Made by a program: the position numbers and the translations under genes
Assembly (NCBI GenBank): GCA_035628875.1
Contig: DASPIZ010000159.1
Location: 1 to 64,000 of the forward strand
Length of the DNA: 64,000 bases
From: Ohtaekwangia sp035628875
GTDB lineage: Bacteria > Bacteroidota > Bacteroidia > Cytophagales > Cyclobacteriaceae
Direction: 5' to 3'
The notes under the pieces: generated by a model
What the model was told of the DNA's origin: nothing
Seen by the model: only the letters and a program-made list of their open reading frames with translations
Databases searched by the model: none
Shown here: positions 7,788 through 16,482 of the stretch, one piece after another
Layout of the letters: every line of letters begins with the position of its first letter
Numbering within the stretch: the stretch's first letter is position 1

Positions 7788-8996
7788 ATGCAACTTAAAC
7801 TTACCCCGGTTATTGAAGGAACTGCAAACTTGTTGCCAGCTTCTAAAAGTATCAGCAATCGCGCCCTGATTATTAACGCCCTGGCAGGAAATCATTCCGA
7901 GCTCCACAATTTATCAGATGCCAACGATACACAGTTGATGTTGCGTCTTATCAATTCGCCAGAAAAGACCATAGATGTAGAGGATGCAGGAACGACGATG
8001 CGTTTTCTCACCGCCTTTTTTGCAGTTAACAACCAAAACAAGATTTTAACGGGAACTTCCCGAATGAAAGAACGCCCGATCGGATTATTGGTGGATGCCT
8101 TACGCTCCTTGGGCGCAAGCATAGATTATTTGGAAAACGATGGGTACCCTCCATTGGAGATTAAAGAATTTTCAACACAAAAGACAAATACCCTGAACAT
8201 TCGTGGCGATGTGAGCAGTCAGTACATTTCTGCCCTCATGATGGTTTCTCCAGCACTTCCACAAGGCCTCACGCTAAACCTGGAAGGAAAAGTGGGAAGT
8301 CGTCCATACATTGAAATGACAGCTTCTATCATGAAACATTTCGGGGCGACGTGCGAGCTGCTCTCCGACAAGGTTATTATCCCACATCAGGAGTATCACC
8401 CTGCCACTTACACTGTGGAATCAGACTGGTCTGCGGCGAGCTATTGGTTTGCGCTTGCAGCATTGGCAAAGAAGGCAAACATCGTTTTACCACGACTTTC
8501 GTTGCAATCCCTGCAAGGTGATAGCGTAATTGTATCCATCATGGAAAAGCTCGGTGTTCATGCGGTTATGAAAAATGATCTTTTACACCTGAGTCAGCAA
8601 AGATCCGAAAATGAAATCAGTTGGGACTTCACACACTGCCCTGACCTTGGACAAACTGTAGCTGTAGTCTGTGCAGCAAAAGGTGTCAGGGGAAATTTCA
8701 CCGGATTGGAAAGTTTACGGATTAAGGAGACCGACCGTATTGCCGCATTGCAGAACGAACTTCGAAAAATAGGAGCTGATCTCATTGAACATGACTCAGC
8801 ACACTGGACATTGGTGCCTTCGACCATGTTACCACAAATTGCATCGTTTGCCACATACAAGGATCACCGAATGGCCATGGCCTTTGCTCCCCTGGCTACT
8901 CGTATGACGGTTGAGATTGACAAACCGGAAGTGGTTAAAAAATCTTATCCGAACTACTGGAACGACCTTAAGACCTGTGGAATATCTATCGACTAG
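7788..8996 (+). CDS. aroA: 3-phosphoshikimate 1-carboxyvinyltransferase (EPSP synthase)
   Basis: Joins PEP and shikimate-3-phosphate to form EPSP, the sixth shikimate step. 402 residues, slightly shorter than the usual 420-430. Substrate-binding K20-S21 and R25 are in PASKSISNR, the PEP loop is DAGTTMR (66-72), and the C-terminal active site has RIKETDR (311-317) and DHRMAMAF (359-366). The usual NG in the NAGTA-type loop is replaced by DAGTT, which is seen in shorter Bacteroidota forms. It is the plus-strand neighbour of aroB. Confidence 0.96.
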   Translation: MQLKLTPVIEGTANLLPASKSISNRALIINALAGNHSELHNLSDANDTQLMLRLINSPEKTIDVEDAGTTMRFLTAFFAVNNQNKILTGTSRMKERPIGLLVDALRSLGASIDYLENDGYPPLEIKEFSTQKTNTLNIRGDVSSQYISALMMVSPALPQGLTLNLEGKVGSRPYIEMTASIMKHFGATCELLSDKVIIPHQEYHPATYTVESDWSAASYWFALAALAKKANIVLPRLSLQSLQGDSVIVSIMEKLGVHAVMKNDLLHLSQQRSENEISWDFTHCPDLGQTVAVVCAAKGVRGNFTGLESLRIKETDRIAALQNELRKIGADLIEHDSAHWTLVPSTMLPQIASFATYKDHRMAMAFAPLATRMTVEIDKPEVVKKSYPNYWNDLKTCGISID

Positions 8997-9088
8997 CGCG
9001 CATTCGCAAAAGTTAAATAAAGCCCTGGGCCATTGGGCGGCTCACACTGGGTCACGATTTTCCGACTTTTGGAATTTTTGGTGTGCCA

Positions 9089-9877
9089 CTAAAAACGAAG
9101 GTTTTCGAAGTAGGCCGGGGCGAGGAGTAAACGGCTGCCATACCAGGAAAACATTTCACCGTCTACCAATACCGTTGTAGCATCTGGAAATAACGACTTA
9201 ATTTCTTCAGCGTGCCTTTCACGAAAAGGGTAAGGTTCTGAAGAAAGAAAAACCAGATCCGGTTTCAACGATTGGATACTATCTGCGGTTATTTCCGGGT
9301 AACGTTCTTCCTCCAGGATATTAACAAACCCGTTTCTCGATAACATATCATCAATAAATGTATTTTTTCCCACAGCCATCCATGGCTTTCTCCAAATGAG
9401 ATACAAAACAGACCGTTTTTTGCGGGGTTTAAGATCTTCAAAAGAAGATTTGATCTTTTGAAGTAAAGCATTAGCCTTTTCAGTTTTTCCTGCTATTTCA
9501 GCCACCGCAATCATCATCTTAAGTGCATCATCCAGTGAATAGATATCACTCATCCATACAGGAAAATCGTTTCTTAACCTGTAAATGCCTTCAGGATAAT
9601 TCTCCTCCTTATTTCCTATAACCAAATCTGGTTTTAATGCAGCTATGGCTTCGAAAGAAAAATTCTTGGTACCTCCGATGTGGATTTTGGTTTTATACCA
9701 AACCGACGGATGAATACAAAATTTAGTGATACCAATAACTTCCTGATCAAGTGCAAGAGAAGCAAGCCATTCGGTTTGAGACGGCACTAACGATATAATC
9801 CGTTTCGGTGGGAAAGGAAAAGTAATTCGTTCGCCAAGCTGGTCTGTAACAGTTTTCGGAGTCTGCATGAGAATCAA
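9089..9877 (-). CDS. helical-backbone metal receptor / BtuF-like binding protein without signal peptide
   Basis: A 262-residue protein of the periplasmic-binding-protein type seen in cobalamin and iron-siderophore ABC systems: PKRIISLVPSQTEWLASL near the N-terminus, KPDLVIGNKEE in the first lobe and LKPDLVFLSSEPYPF in the second. Unlike exported relatives it has no signal peptide or lipobox; the N-terminus reads MILMQTPKTV, with a second possible start at M4. No ABC permease or ATPase is adjacent; the nearest FecCD-type pair is about 25 kb away (35.2-37.2 kb). It may be a cytoplasmic relative with another role. Confidence 0.78.
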   Translation of the reverse strand: MILMQTPKTVTDQLGERITFPFPPKRIISLVPSQTEWLASLALDQEVIGITKFCIHPSVWYKTKIHIGGTKNFSFEAIAALKPDLVIGNKEENYPEGIYRLRNDFPVWMSDIYSLDDALKMMIAVAEIAGKTEKANALLQKIKSSFEDLKPRKKRSVLYLIWRKPWMAVGKNTFIDDMLSRNGFVNILEEERYPEITADSIQSLKPDLVFLSSEPYPFRERHAEEIKSLFPDATTVLVDGEMFSWYGSRLLLAPAYFENLRF

Positions 9878-9991
9878 ATTTCAAACACCGAGATTCAAAA
9901 TGCAAGTCATTCAAAATTAATCCACAGCCCAGTAAACAGTTGCGTGATGCCGTTTGTAAATAAAGCGAGTAGGAAAAGAAAGGATAAAAAA

Positions 9992-10048
9992 ACGCACAGA
10001 GCACATAAAGAAAAGACCCTCTCTATAAAACTTTATGACCCCGTGCGT
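9992..10048 (-). terminator. terminator-like hairpin 1 (tandem family)
   Basis: A 57-nt element with outer arms ACGCAC/GTGCGT and inner arms CATAAAG/CTTTATG. On the minus strand the middle of the stem pairs through several G-U pairs and the hairpin is followed by seven T. It shares stem ends and loop text with hairpins at 10098-10147 and 10194-10252. All three lie in the 394-bp gene-free stretch 9878-10271; nothing else clear is seen there. Confidence 0.6.
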
Positions 10049-10097
10049 AATACTATTGTAAACGATCTTCGTTCGGATCATTTTGAATTTCAAAAAA

Positions 10098-10147
10098 ACG
10101 CATAATGACCAAAGAACTCTCTCAAAAAACTTTGAATCATTATACGT
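10098..10147 (-). terminator. terminator-like hairpin 2 (tandem family)
   Basis: ACGCATAATGA and CAAAG pair with CTTTG and TCATTATACGT, giving a 16-bp stem with one mismatch and a short bulge around a loop rich in CTCTCT on the plus strand. On the minus strand it is followed by seven T. The stem sequence differs from hairpins 1 and 3, but pairing is kept, which is covariation-like. Confidence 0.65.
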
Positions 10148-10193
10148 ATATTATAAATGATCAGGTTAGGGATCACTGTTAATATCTTAAAAA

Positions 10194-10252
10194 ACGCACA
10201 GAGCAATCAAAGAAAAGACCCTCTCTGTAAAAACTCTGGCTACCCCGTGCGT
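10194..10252 (-). terminator. terminator-like hairpin 3, directly behind the yfiR-like gene
   Basis: A 59-nt element with arms ACGCAC/GTGCGT and a loop nearly identical to hairpin 1. It begins about 20 bases after the minus-strand stop at 10272 and is followed by six T on that strand, so it is the likely first terminator of the gene. Confidence 0.65.
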
Positions 10253-10271
10253 AGATCTTTTACCAGTTAAA

Positions 10272-10778
10272 TTAGATCAGTATTGCCATACTGCTTAACT
10301 GGCTGGATACTTTCAGATTTGAACCCGAAACCACACCCTGGTTTAATTCAAATTTAAGTTTTCCATCAACCACCCGGAAGTTGATACAACTTCCTTTGTG
10401 GCCCATTCCATTACCATCCGTTACGGTTAAAATCGATTTACCGTCCGTACTGGTTTTAATATTATCAAACTCTTTATTCTTGCTTTTCCCAACGTAAACC
10501 ACTTGGCAAGAACCTGATTCGCTCGAAGAAGCTAGCTTCTTGATTACATATTTTTTACTTCCCTTCGGTTTGCCGTCGTACCATTGTTTCAATGTATTGT
10601 AGACGTTGTCGTCACCAATCACGCCGACTATAAACTGGCCGGCTTCCGATTCATCTGGCCATTGTACATACTTTATAAAGTTGTAAACCATGGCTGCATG
10701 AATTTCATGCGTTGGCCTTTGTTGCGCCTGTACACTTCCGCATACCAGCAAGGAAAATAAAAATATAAAGGTCTTCAT
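10272..10778 (-). CDS. YfiR-like (DUF4154) secreted protein, copy 1
   Basis: A 168-residue exported protein with a signal peptide (about residues 1-19, cleavage after VQA). The mature part matches the YfiR/DUF4154 pattern: YNFIKYVQWP, FIVGVIGDDNVY, LTVTDGNG, INFRVVDGKLKFELN. In Pseudomonas, YfiR is a periplasmic inhibitor of the diguanylate cyclase YfiN; no cyclase gene is next to this one, so that role should not be assumed. It is a tandem paralogue of the gene at 10876, with roughly half or more of its residues shared by eye. Confidence 0.85.
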   Translation of the reverse strand: MKTFIFLFSLLVCGSVQAQQRPTHEIHAAMVYNFIKYVQWPDESEAGQFIVGVIGDDNVYNTLKQWYDGKPKGSKKYVIKKLASSSESGSCQVVYVGKSKNKEFDNIKTSTDGKSILTVTDGNGMGHKGSCINFRVVDGKLKFELNQGVVSGSNLKVSSQLSSMAILI

Positions 10779-10875
10779 AGATTAATGGTTAGTTTAACTA
10801 CTTTCTGAATCTATGATTTAACTCTGGAATTACCCCAACCCCGATTGCTCGGAGCTGAGGTTTCCAAACAACCCA

Positions 10876-11394
10876 TTAAATCAATATCGCCATAGAAGAA
10901 AGCGCACCCGAAACTTTCAGATTTGAGGCCTCAATCGCTTTTTGATTGAGCTCAAACTTCAGTTTATTATCAACTGTTTTAAAGTTAATACCGCTCCCCT
11001 TCTCACCTAGTCCCGTTTTATCTGTAATTACTAAAGTTCCTTTTCCTTTCACCTTATCGTTTGCCGCATCGAACTCGCCACTTTTATTGCGGTCAATAAA
11101 GAGTACGTGGCACTCAGTAACTTCGGAGGCTGAGTTAAACCTCTTGATCACATACTTCTTTGAACCACGCGGTTTACCACCATACCAGTCGTTAAGGGTG
11201 TTGTACACATCATTGTTCCCAATCACACCAATCACAAACTCACCTGCACCTGAGTGATCAGGCCATTGAACATATTTTGTAAAATTAAACACCATCATAG
11301 AATACACTTCATGCACAGGTCTGGTTTGTGCTGAAGCTTGCTGCCCCAAGAAGAGCGTTAAAACCGCCAGAACAACAGCTTGTAAAAATTTCAT
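10876..11394 (-). CDS. YfiR-like (DUF4154) secreted protein, copy 2
   Basis: 172 residues with a signal peptide (cleavage near ASA/QT, about residue 22) and the same pattern as the neighbour: FNFTKYVQWP, FVIGVIGNNDVY, GSKKYVIK, LVITD, INFKTVDNKLKFELN, and an identical ending SSMAILI. The shared ending and spacing point to a local duplication. It is first in the pair and has a promoter whose -7 box is embedded in the upstream terminator. The partner protein is unknown. Confidence 0.85.
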   Translation of the reverse strand: MKFLQAVVLAVLTLFLGQQASAQTRPVHEVYSMMVFNFTKYVQWPDHSGAGEFVIGVIGNNDVYNTLNDWYGGKPRGSKKYVIKRFNSASEVTECHVLFIDRNKSGEFDAANDKVKGKGTLVITDKTGLGEKGSGINFKTVDNKLKFELNQKAIEASNLKVSGALSSMAILI

Positions 11395-11425
11395 ATCAGG
11401 TTAAATTTTGGTTATTTGTACAATA

Positions 11426-11463
11426 CAAAAATAGGTTCTGCAATCATCGTGCAAGAACCTATT
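11426..11463 (-). terminator. terminator behind the M42 gene, overlapping a -7 box
   Basis: AATAGGTTCT (11430-11439) and AGAACCTATT (11454-11463) form a perfect 10-bp stem, extended by GCA/TGC. On the minus strand it is followed by TTTTG. The same T-run is part of TATTTTTG (11426-11433), a TAnnTTTG box that would serve the yfiR-like gene at 11394. Confidence 0.75.
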
Positions 11464-11504
11464 CAGGATGTAACCTTAGGGATGTAAGTTTTTAGAAGAA
11501 GTGC

Positions 11505-12581
11505 TTACTTAATGTAGCGGAAATCATGGCCAGCTTTGAGTTGTAGCAGAAATTCGTAAATCAGGTTAATTACGTTATCTACATCCTCTTTATGTACCAT
11601 TTCAACAGTTGTATGCATATATTTCAACGGAAGTGATATTAAGGCAGAGGCTACGCCTTCGGCAGAATACGCAAACGAATCTGTATCGGTTCCGGTAGAC
11701 CGCGAAACTGCCTGGCGTTGAAATGGAATTTTCCGTTTTTGGGCTGTCTCGATTACCATTTTGAGAACGTTATTCTGTACTGCGGGACCATAACAAATCA
11801 CCGGACCGTTCCCGCACTTCAGGTTTCCACTGTCCTTTTTATTATACATCGGGGATTGCGTGTCGTGGGTCACATCGGTACAAATGGCAAGATCAGGCTT
11901 AATTCGACGGGAGATCATTTCCGCACCACGCAAACCGATTTCTTCCTGCACGGCGTTAACAATGTATAATCCAAAAGGAAGTTTCTTTTTGTTTTCGTGA
12001 AGGCGGCGTGCTACTTCCGCAATTATAAATCCTCCCATTCTGTTATCCAATGCGCGGCCTACCAGGAAGTTTTTATGCAGCTCCATTAACTCATCTTCGA
12101 AAGTGATCACACATCCTACATGGATACCCAGCGATTCAACTTCCTTTTTAGACTCTGCACCAACGTCAATAAAAATATTCTTGAGCGAAGGAGCTTCTTC
12201 TCTTGCCGCGTCGCGAACGTGAATTGCCGGCCATCCGAATACTCCTTTGACAATTCCCTGATCGGTATGAATGTTTACTCTTTTACTGGGTGCGATTTGA
12301 TGATCAGATCCTCCGTTTCTTCGAACGTAGATATAACCGTCTTCCGTGATATAGTTAACAAACCAGGAAATCTCATCCGCATGCGCTTCAATAACAACCT
12401 TATAAGCGGCCTTTGGATTTACAATTCCAACAGCAGTTCCATATACATCAACCATGTATTCACTGATATACGGTTTTAGATAATCAAGCCAAATCTGTTG
12501 TCCGGAAGATTCAAAACCGGTAGGTGAAGCATTGTTGAGATACTCGTAGAGAAATTGTTTGCTTTTTTTGTCCATAATCAA
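11505..12581 (-). CDS. M42 family metallopeptidase
   Basis: A 358-residue cytoplasmic di-metal aminopeptidase of the M42 (glutamyl aminopeptidase / FrvX) family. The metal and catalytic residues are present: H67 and D69 in EAHADE, D179 in ALDNRMGG, E213-E214 in VQEEIGLRG, D236 in CTDVTHD and H323 in KYMHTTVE. A second ATG at codon 3 (MDKKSK) is an equally good start. It lies 24 bp downstream of the acyl-CoA carboxylase gene and ends in a strong terminator. Likely role: degradation of peptides inside the cell. Confidence 0.93.
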   Translation of the reverse strand: MIMDKKSKQFLYEYLNNASPTGFESSGQQIWLDYLKPYISEYMVDVYGTAVGIVNPKAAYKVVIEAHADEISWFVNYITEDGYIYVRRNGGSDHQIAPSKRVNIHTDQGIVKGVFGWPAIHVRDAAREEAPSLKNIFIDVGAESKKEVESLGIHVGCVITFEDELMELHKNFLVGRALDNRMGGFIIAEVARRLHENKKKLPFGLYIVNAVQEEIGLRGAEMISRRIKPDLAICTDVTHDTQSPMYNKKDSGNLKCGNGPVICYGPAVQNNVLKMVIETAQKRKIPFQRQAVSRSTGTDTDSFAYSAEGVASALISLPLKYMHTTVEMVHKEDVDNVINLIYEFLLQLKAGHDFRYIK

Positions 12582-12605
12582 ATCATAATTCAGGTTTGCT
12601 CCTTT

Positions 12606-14174
12606 CTATAAAGGAATATTTCCATGTTTTTTCTTTGGCAATTTAGCTACTTTGTTTTCTAACATTTTAAAAGCACGAATAAGTTTTTCACGCGTCTGCT
12701 CCGGATAAATAACTTCATCGATGTATCCACGATGGGCAGCCCGGTAAGGATTAGCAAACTTGTGGGTATACTCATCTACCTTTTCCTGTAATTTTCGCTC
12801 GGGGTCGGAAGCTTCTGCAATTTCTTTTTTGAAGATGATTTCAGCTGCTCCTTTTGCACCCATCACTGCAATCTCTGCCGTGGGCCAGGCGAAATTCAGG
12901 TCGGCACCAATGTGTTTTGAATTCATCACATCATAGGCTCCGCCATACGCTTTACGAGTGATTACAGTAATCCGGGGCACAGTCGCTTCTGAAAAAGCAA
13001 AAAGTAATTTTGCGCCATTTGTAATGATGGCGTTCCATTCCTGATCTGTACCTGGCAAAAATCCTGGCACATCTTCAAACACGAGAAGGGGGATATTAAA
13101 ACAATCACAAAACCTTACAAATCGTGCGCCTTTTACACTGGCATCGATATCAAGTACACCAGCCAAAGACGCAGGCTGATTACCAACTATACCAATGCTT
13201 CGTCCGGCCAGACGCGCAAATCCAACCACAATGTTTTCTGCAAAATTTTTATGGACCTCGAAGAAGCTGCCATCATCAACAACACCGTTAATAACCTCCC
13301 GCATATCATACGGTTGATTTGGGTTCGCCGGTATAATATCATTTAAGAGTGGTCTCTTCTCATCGGCAGGTGCATAGGGTAGCCGTGGCGCGTCATCCTC
13401 GCAGTTCTGCGGAATATAACTCAGTAAAGTCTTAATGTAGTCGATACATTGAATCTCATTCGCACAAGCGAAGTGTGTTACGCCGCTTTTGGAGCTGTGG
13501 GTAACCGCACCACCTAATTCTTCAGCGGTAACATTTTCATGCGTTACGGTTTTTACAACGTTCGGGCCCGTAACAAACATGAACGATGTATTTTCAACCA
13601 TCAAAATAAAATCAGTAATCGCCGGAGAATAAACAGCACCACCGGCACATGGTCCCATAATGGCAGAAATCTGCGGTATCACACCAGATGCCAGTGTATT
13701 CCTGTAAAAGATATCAGCGTACCCGCCTAAGGACACAACACCTTCCTGGATCCGCGCTCCACCGCTGTCGTTTAAGCCGATAAGTGGCGCTCCATTCTGC
13801 ATCGCGAGATCCATGATCTTTACAATTTTTTCTGCATGCGTCTCTGACAACGAACCGCCGAAAATGGTAAAGTCCTGTGAAAAAACATAAACGAGACGCC
13901 CCCGCACTGTGCCATAACCTGTAATAACACCATCGCCCAGATAATATTCTTTATCGAGACCGAAGTCTTTACTTCGATGCATTACAAATTTCCCCAACTC
14001 CTCAAAAGAGCCGTCATCTACCAGGAGCAGAATCCGTTCGCGCGCGGTTAATTTACCTTTCGCATGTTGCTGCTGGATCCTTTTTTCTCCCCCTCCCAAA
14101 AGGGCTTCCTGATTTTTTCTTTCCAACTCCCTGAACTTCCCCGAAAGCAAAGGATCGTTGATGTGATTGGCCAT
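12606..14174 (-). CDS. acyl-CoA carboxylase carboxyltransferase (beta) subunit
   Basis: 522 residues, the normal length of the propionyl-CoA / methylmalonyl-CoA carboxyltransferase subunit, which moves CO2 between biotin and an acyl-CoA. Both halves of the crotonase-like fold are seen: the N half with GGARIQEGVVSLGGYADIF and GPCAGGAVYSPA, and the C half with GFLPGTDQEWNAII, KAYGGAYDVM and AEIAVMGAKGAAEI. No biotin-carrier or biotin-carboxylase gene is adjacent, so propionyl-CoA carboxylase versus methylmalonyl-CoA decarboxylase cannot be decided here. Confidence 0.93.
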   Translation of the reverse strand: MANHINDPLLSGKFRELERKNQEALLGGGEKRIQQQHAKGKLTARERILLLVDDGSFEELGKFVMHRSKDFGLDKEYYLGDGVITGYGTVRGRLVYVFSQDFTIFGGSLSETHAEKIVKIMDLAMQNGAPLIGLNDSGGARIQEGVVSLGGYADIFYRNTLASGVIPQISAIMGPCAGGAVYSPAITDFILMVENTSFMFVTGPNVVKTVTHENVTAEELGGAVTHSSKSGVTHFACANEIQCIDYIKTLLSYIPQNCEDDAPRLPYAPADEKRPLLNDIIPANPNQPYDMREVINGVVDDGSFFEVHKNFAENIVVGFARLAGRSIGIVGNQPASLAGVLDIDASVKGARFVRFCDCFNIPLLVFEDVPGFLPGTDQEWNAIITNGAKLLFAFSEATVPRITVITRKAYGGAYDVMNSKHIGADLNFAWPTAEIAVMGAKGAAEIIFKKEIAEASDPERKLQEKVDEYTHKFANPYRAAHRGYIDEVIYPEQTREKLIRAFKMLENKVAKLPKKKHGNIPL

Positions 14175-14304
14175 ATCTCAATGTATTTGAATGCTAAATA
14201 TAATTGTCTTGCGTGGGATTCAAAGTATTTGAAAAATCGTGTACCGTGTTTGAGCCCTGTTACCTAGTGTATCGATATTTTTTTAACTTCACCCGCCTTT
14301 AACC

Positions 14305-15249
14305 ATGAAAAACAAAATAGGGATTATCGATATGGGAACCAACACGTTCCATCTGCTGCTGGCTGAAGCCGATGCACGCGGGTATCATATTACCTATCGC
14401 GACAGGTTAGCTGTAAAGATCGGCAAGAACGGTATTAACCGGGGCATTATCACCGAAGAAGGTATGAACCGTGCTTTATTGGCCATGCAAAGCTTTAAAA
14501 ACATGGCCGACCAACACAATGTGTCTAAAATTTATGCCTTTGGAACAAGTGCCCTTCGTAATGCCTCAAATAGTAACGACATTGTTCAGCGCATTGAAGC
14601 TGTAACAGGGATAAAAGCAAATATTATTTCCGGCGATCTTGAAGCTGAATACATTTACCTGGGCGTAAAATCGGCACTCGGGTTAGGAGAAGAAAATTCG
14701 CTGATCATCGACATTGGTGGTGGAAGTGTTGAGTTTATTATTGGGAACAACCACCAGATACACTGGAAAAAAAGTTTTGAAATTGGCGCTCAACGGCTGC
14801 TGGAAAAATTTCAACAACATGACCCGATTACCACTGAAGAGCTTCATGCCCTGGATGATTACTTTAAAGATAATTTAACGCTGCTTTTCGATGCGTTAAA
14901 ACGTTTGCCAACCCATACCATGGTTGGCTCTTCCGGCACATTCGATACACTGAGTGATATATTTTGCGCTGAACATGATATTCACAAACCCGTTGAAGAA
15001 GTAGAAACGCCATTGACCATTGAAGGATTTTACGACATTTATCACAAGATATTAACCATGGATCGCGCGCAGCGCCTGCAAATTCCGGGAATGGTAGAAA
15101 TGCGTGTAGACATGATCGTTGTAGCGTGTTGTCTCATCCGTTATTTATTGGAACATCACACCTTCAACCGAATACGTGTCTCCACTTACTCGCTGAAAGA
15201 AGGCGTATTGGCTTCGATGATTGATGAAAGCACCATGACTTTCAAATGA
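14305..15249 (+). CDS. Ppx/GppA family phosphatase
   Basis: 314 residues with the ASKHA-type phosphatase core: GIIDMGTNTFHLLL near the N-terminus (phosphate 1), FGTSALRNASN, and IIDIGGGSVEFI (phosphate 2). Family members cleave polyphosphate or pppGpp. Its length corresponds to the short form without the C-terminal HD domain. It is divergent from the carboxylase gene; the short downstream gap to the Ldh-family gene (156 bp) leaves it unclear whether they share a transcript. Confidence 0.92.
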   Translation: MKNKIGIIDMGTNTFHLLLAEADARGYHITYRDRLAVKIGKNGINRGIITEEGMNRALLAMQSFKNMADQHNVSKIYAFGTSALRNASNSNDIVQRIEAVTGIKANIISGDLEAEYIYLGVKSALGLGEENSLIIDIGGGSVEFIIGNNHQIHWKKSFEIGAQRLLEKFQQHDPITTEELHALDDYFKDNLTLLFDALKRLPTHTMVGSSGTFDTLSDIFCAEHDIHKPVEEVETPLTIEGFYDIYHKILTMDRAQRLQIPGMVEMRVDMIVVACCLIRYLLEHHTFNRIRVSTYSLKEGVLASMIDESTMTFK

Positions 15250-15405
15250 TACCATACTGCGCCGGTAACAGTCTCTTCACAACTTTAACGTATTGGTTTG
15301 TTAGTACCACTTACAAATCTCTGCATTTAGATTATTCAAACTCAAAGGTCTTTATATCCTTTCGTGATGTGAACATTCTGTAAAAACCACAATATTGCAG
15401 TCATT

Positions 15406-16482
15406 ATGGATCCACTATTTTCACTATCGCAACTGGAACGTTTTACATATGACGTTTTTATTCGCATGGGGTGTTCTCAAGCGCATGCAAAGCTCGCTAC
15501 AGAAGTTTTGCTTAATGCAGATTTGCGCGGCATTGATTCTCATGGTATCGCCCGATTGTCCGGATATGTACGCCTCTGGGAAGCGAAGCGAATAAATGCT
15601 ACACCTTACATCCGCATTGTGCATGAATCGCCAAGTACGGCAGTTGTAGATGGTGATAGTGGATTAGGTTTAGTCGTAGCGCCCTATGCGATGTCTGTTG
15701 CCATCGAAAAAGCAAATAAGGCGGGTACCGGCTGGGTTGCCGTTAAGAACTCAAATCATTTCGGTATAGCAGGTCACCATGCAATGATCGCGCTTTCACA
15801 CGACATGATTGGAATCTCAATGACCAACGCAAGCCCGCTCGTAGCTCCGACGTTCTCCATAGAAAGATTACTCGGTACAAATCCAATTGCTGTAGCGATT
15901 CCGGCAGGTGAGCAGCCTCCTTTTGTTGCTGATTTTGCGACTACCACAGCAGCAAATGGGAAACTTGAAATCCTCCAACGCCAGAATAAAATGGCGCCTG
16001 TGGGATGGATTCAAAAACAGAACGGTGATCCATCAGAAAATCCACATGAGTTAAAAGATGGCGGTGCGCTTATTCCGCTGGGAAGTGACCGGGACCATGG
16101 GAGCCACAAAGGATTTTGCCTTGGCGCCTGGGTGGATATTTTTTCAGCCGTGCTTTCCGGTGCGAACTATGGACCCTGGGTACCGCCTTTTGTTGCTTTC
16201 TTATCACCACCTGCCGATCCGGTAGGAGAAGGTATCGGTCACTTCGTTGGCGCCATGCGTGTCGATGCCTTCAGATCGACGGACGATTTTAAGAAAAACA
16301 TGGATACCTGGATCAGTCGGTTCAGAAATGCCAAAACCGTCGATGGACAGGAGCGCGTAATTATTCCAGGAGATCCGGAAAGAGAAATGAGCAAAATCCG
16401 TACAACGGAAGGGATACCTGTAAACCCTAAAGTTGTTGAAGATCTGAAATTACTCGCTGAAAAATTAAAGCTGAGTTTTTAG
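15406..16482 (+). CDS. Ldh family (malate/L-lactate dehydrogenase type) oxidoreductase
   Basis: 358 residues of the NAD(P)-dependent type II malate/L-lactate/ureidoglycolate dehydrogenase family, which is unrelated to Rossmann lactate dehydrogenases. Family signatures are GIDSHGIARL (about 44-53), VKNSNHFGIAGHHA, GTNPIAVAIPAG and GSHKGFCLGAWVDI. The conserved histidine in DSHG is present. The substrate cannot be told from the sequence. Its stop overlaps the stop of the convergent barrel gene by 4 bp. Confidence 0.92.
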   Translation: MDPLFSLSQLERFTYDVFIRMGCSQAHAKLATEVLLNADLRGIDSHGIARLSGYVRLWEAKRINATPYIRIVHESPSTAVVDGDSGLGLVVAPYAMSVAIEKANKAGTGWVAVKNSNHFGIAGHHAMIALSHDMIGISMTNASPLVAPTFSIERLLGTNPIAVAIPAGEQPPFVADFATTTAANGKLEILQRQNKMAPVGWIQKQNGDPSENPHELKDGGALIPLGSDRDHGSHKGFCLGAWVDIFSAVLSGANYGPWVPPFVAFLSPPADPVGEGIGHFVGAMRVDAFRSTDDFKKNMDTWISRFRNAKTVDGQERVIIPGDPEREMSKIRTTEGIPVNPKVVEDLKLLAEKLKLSF

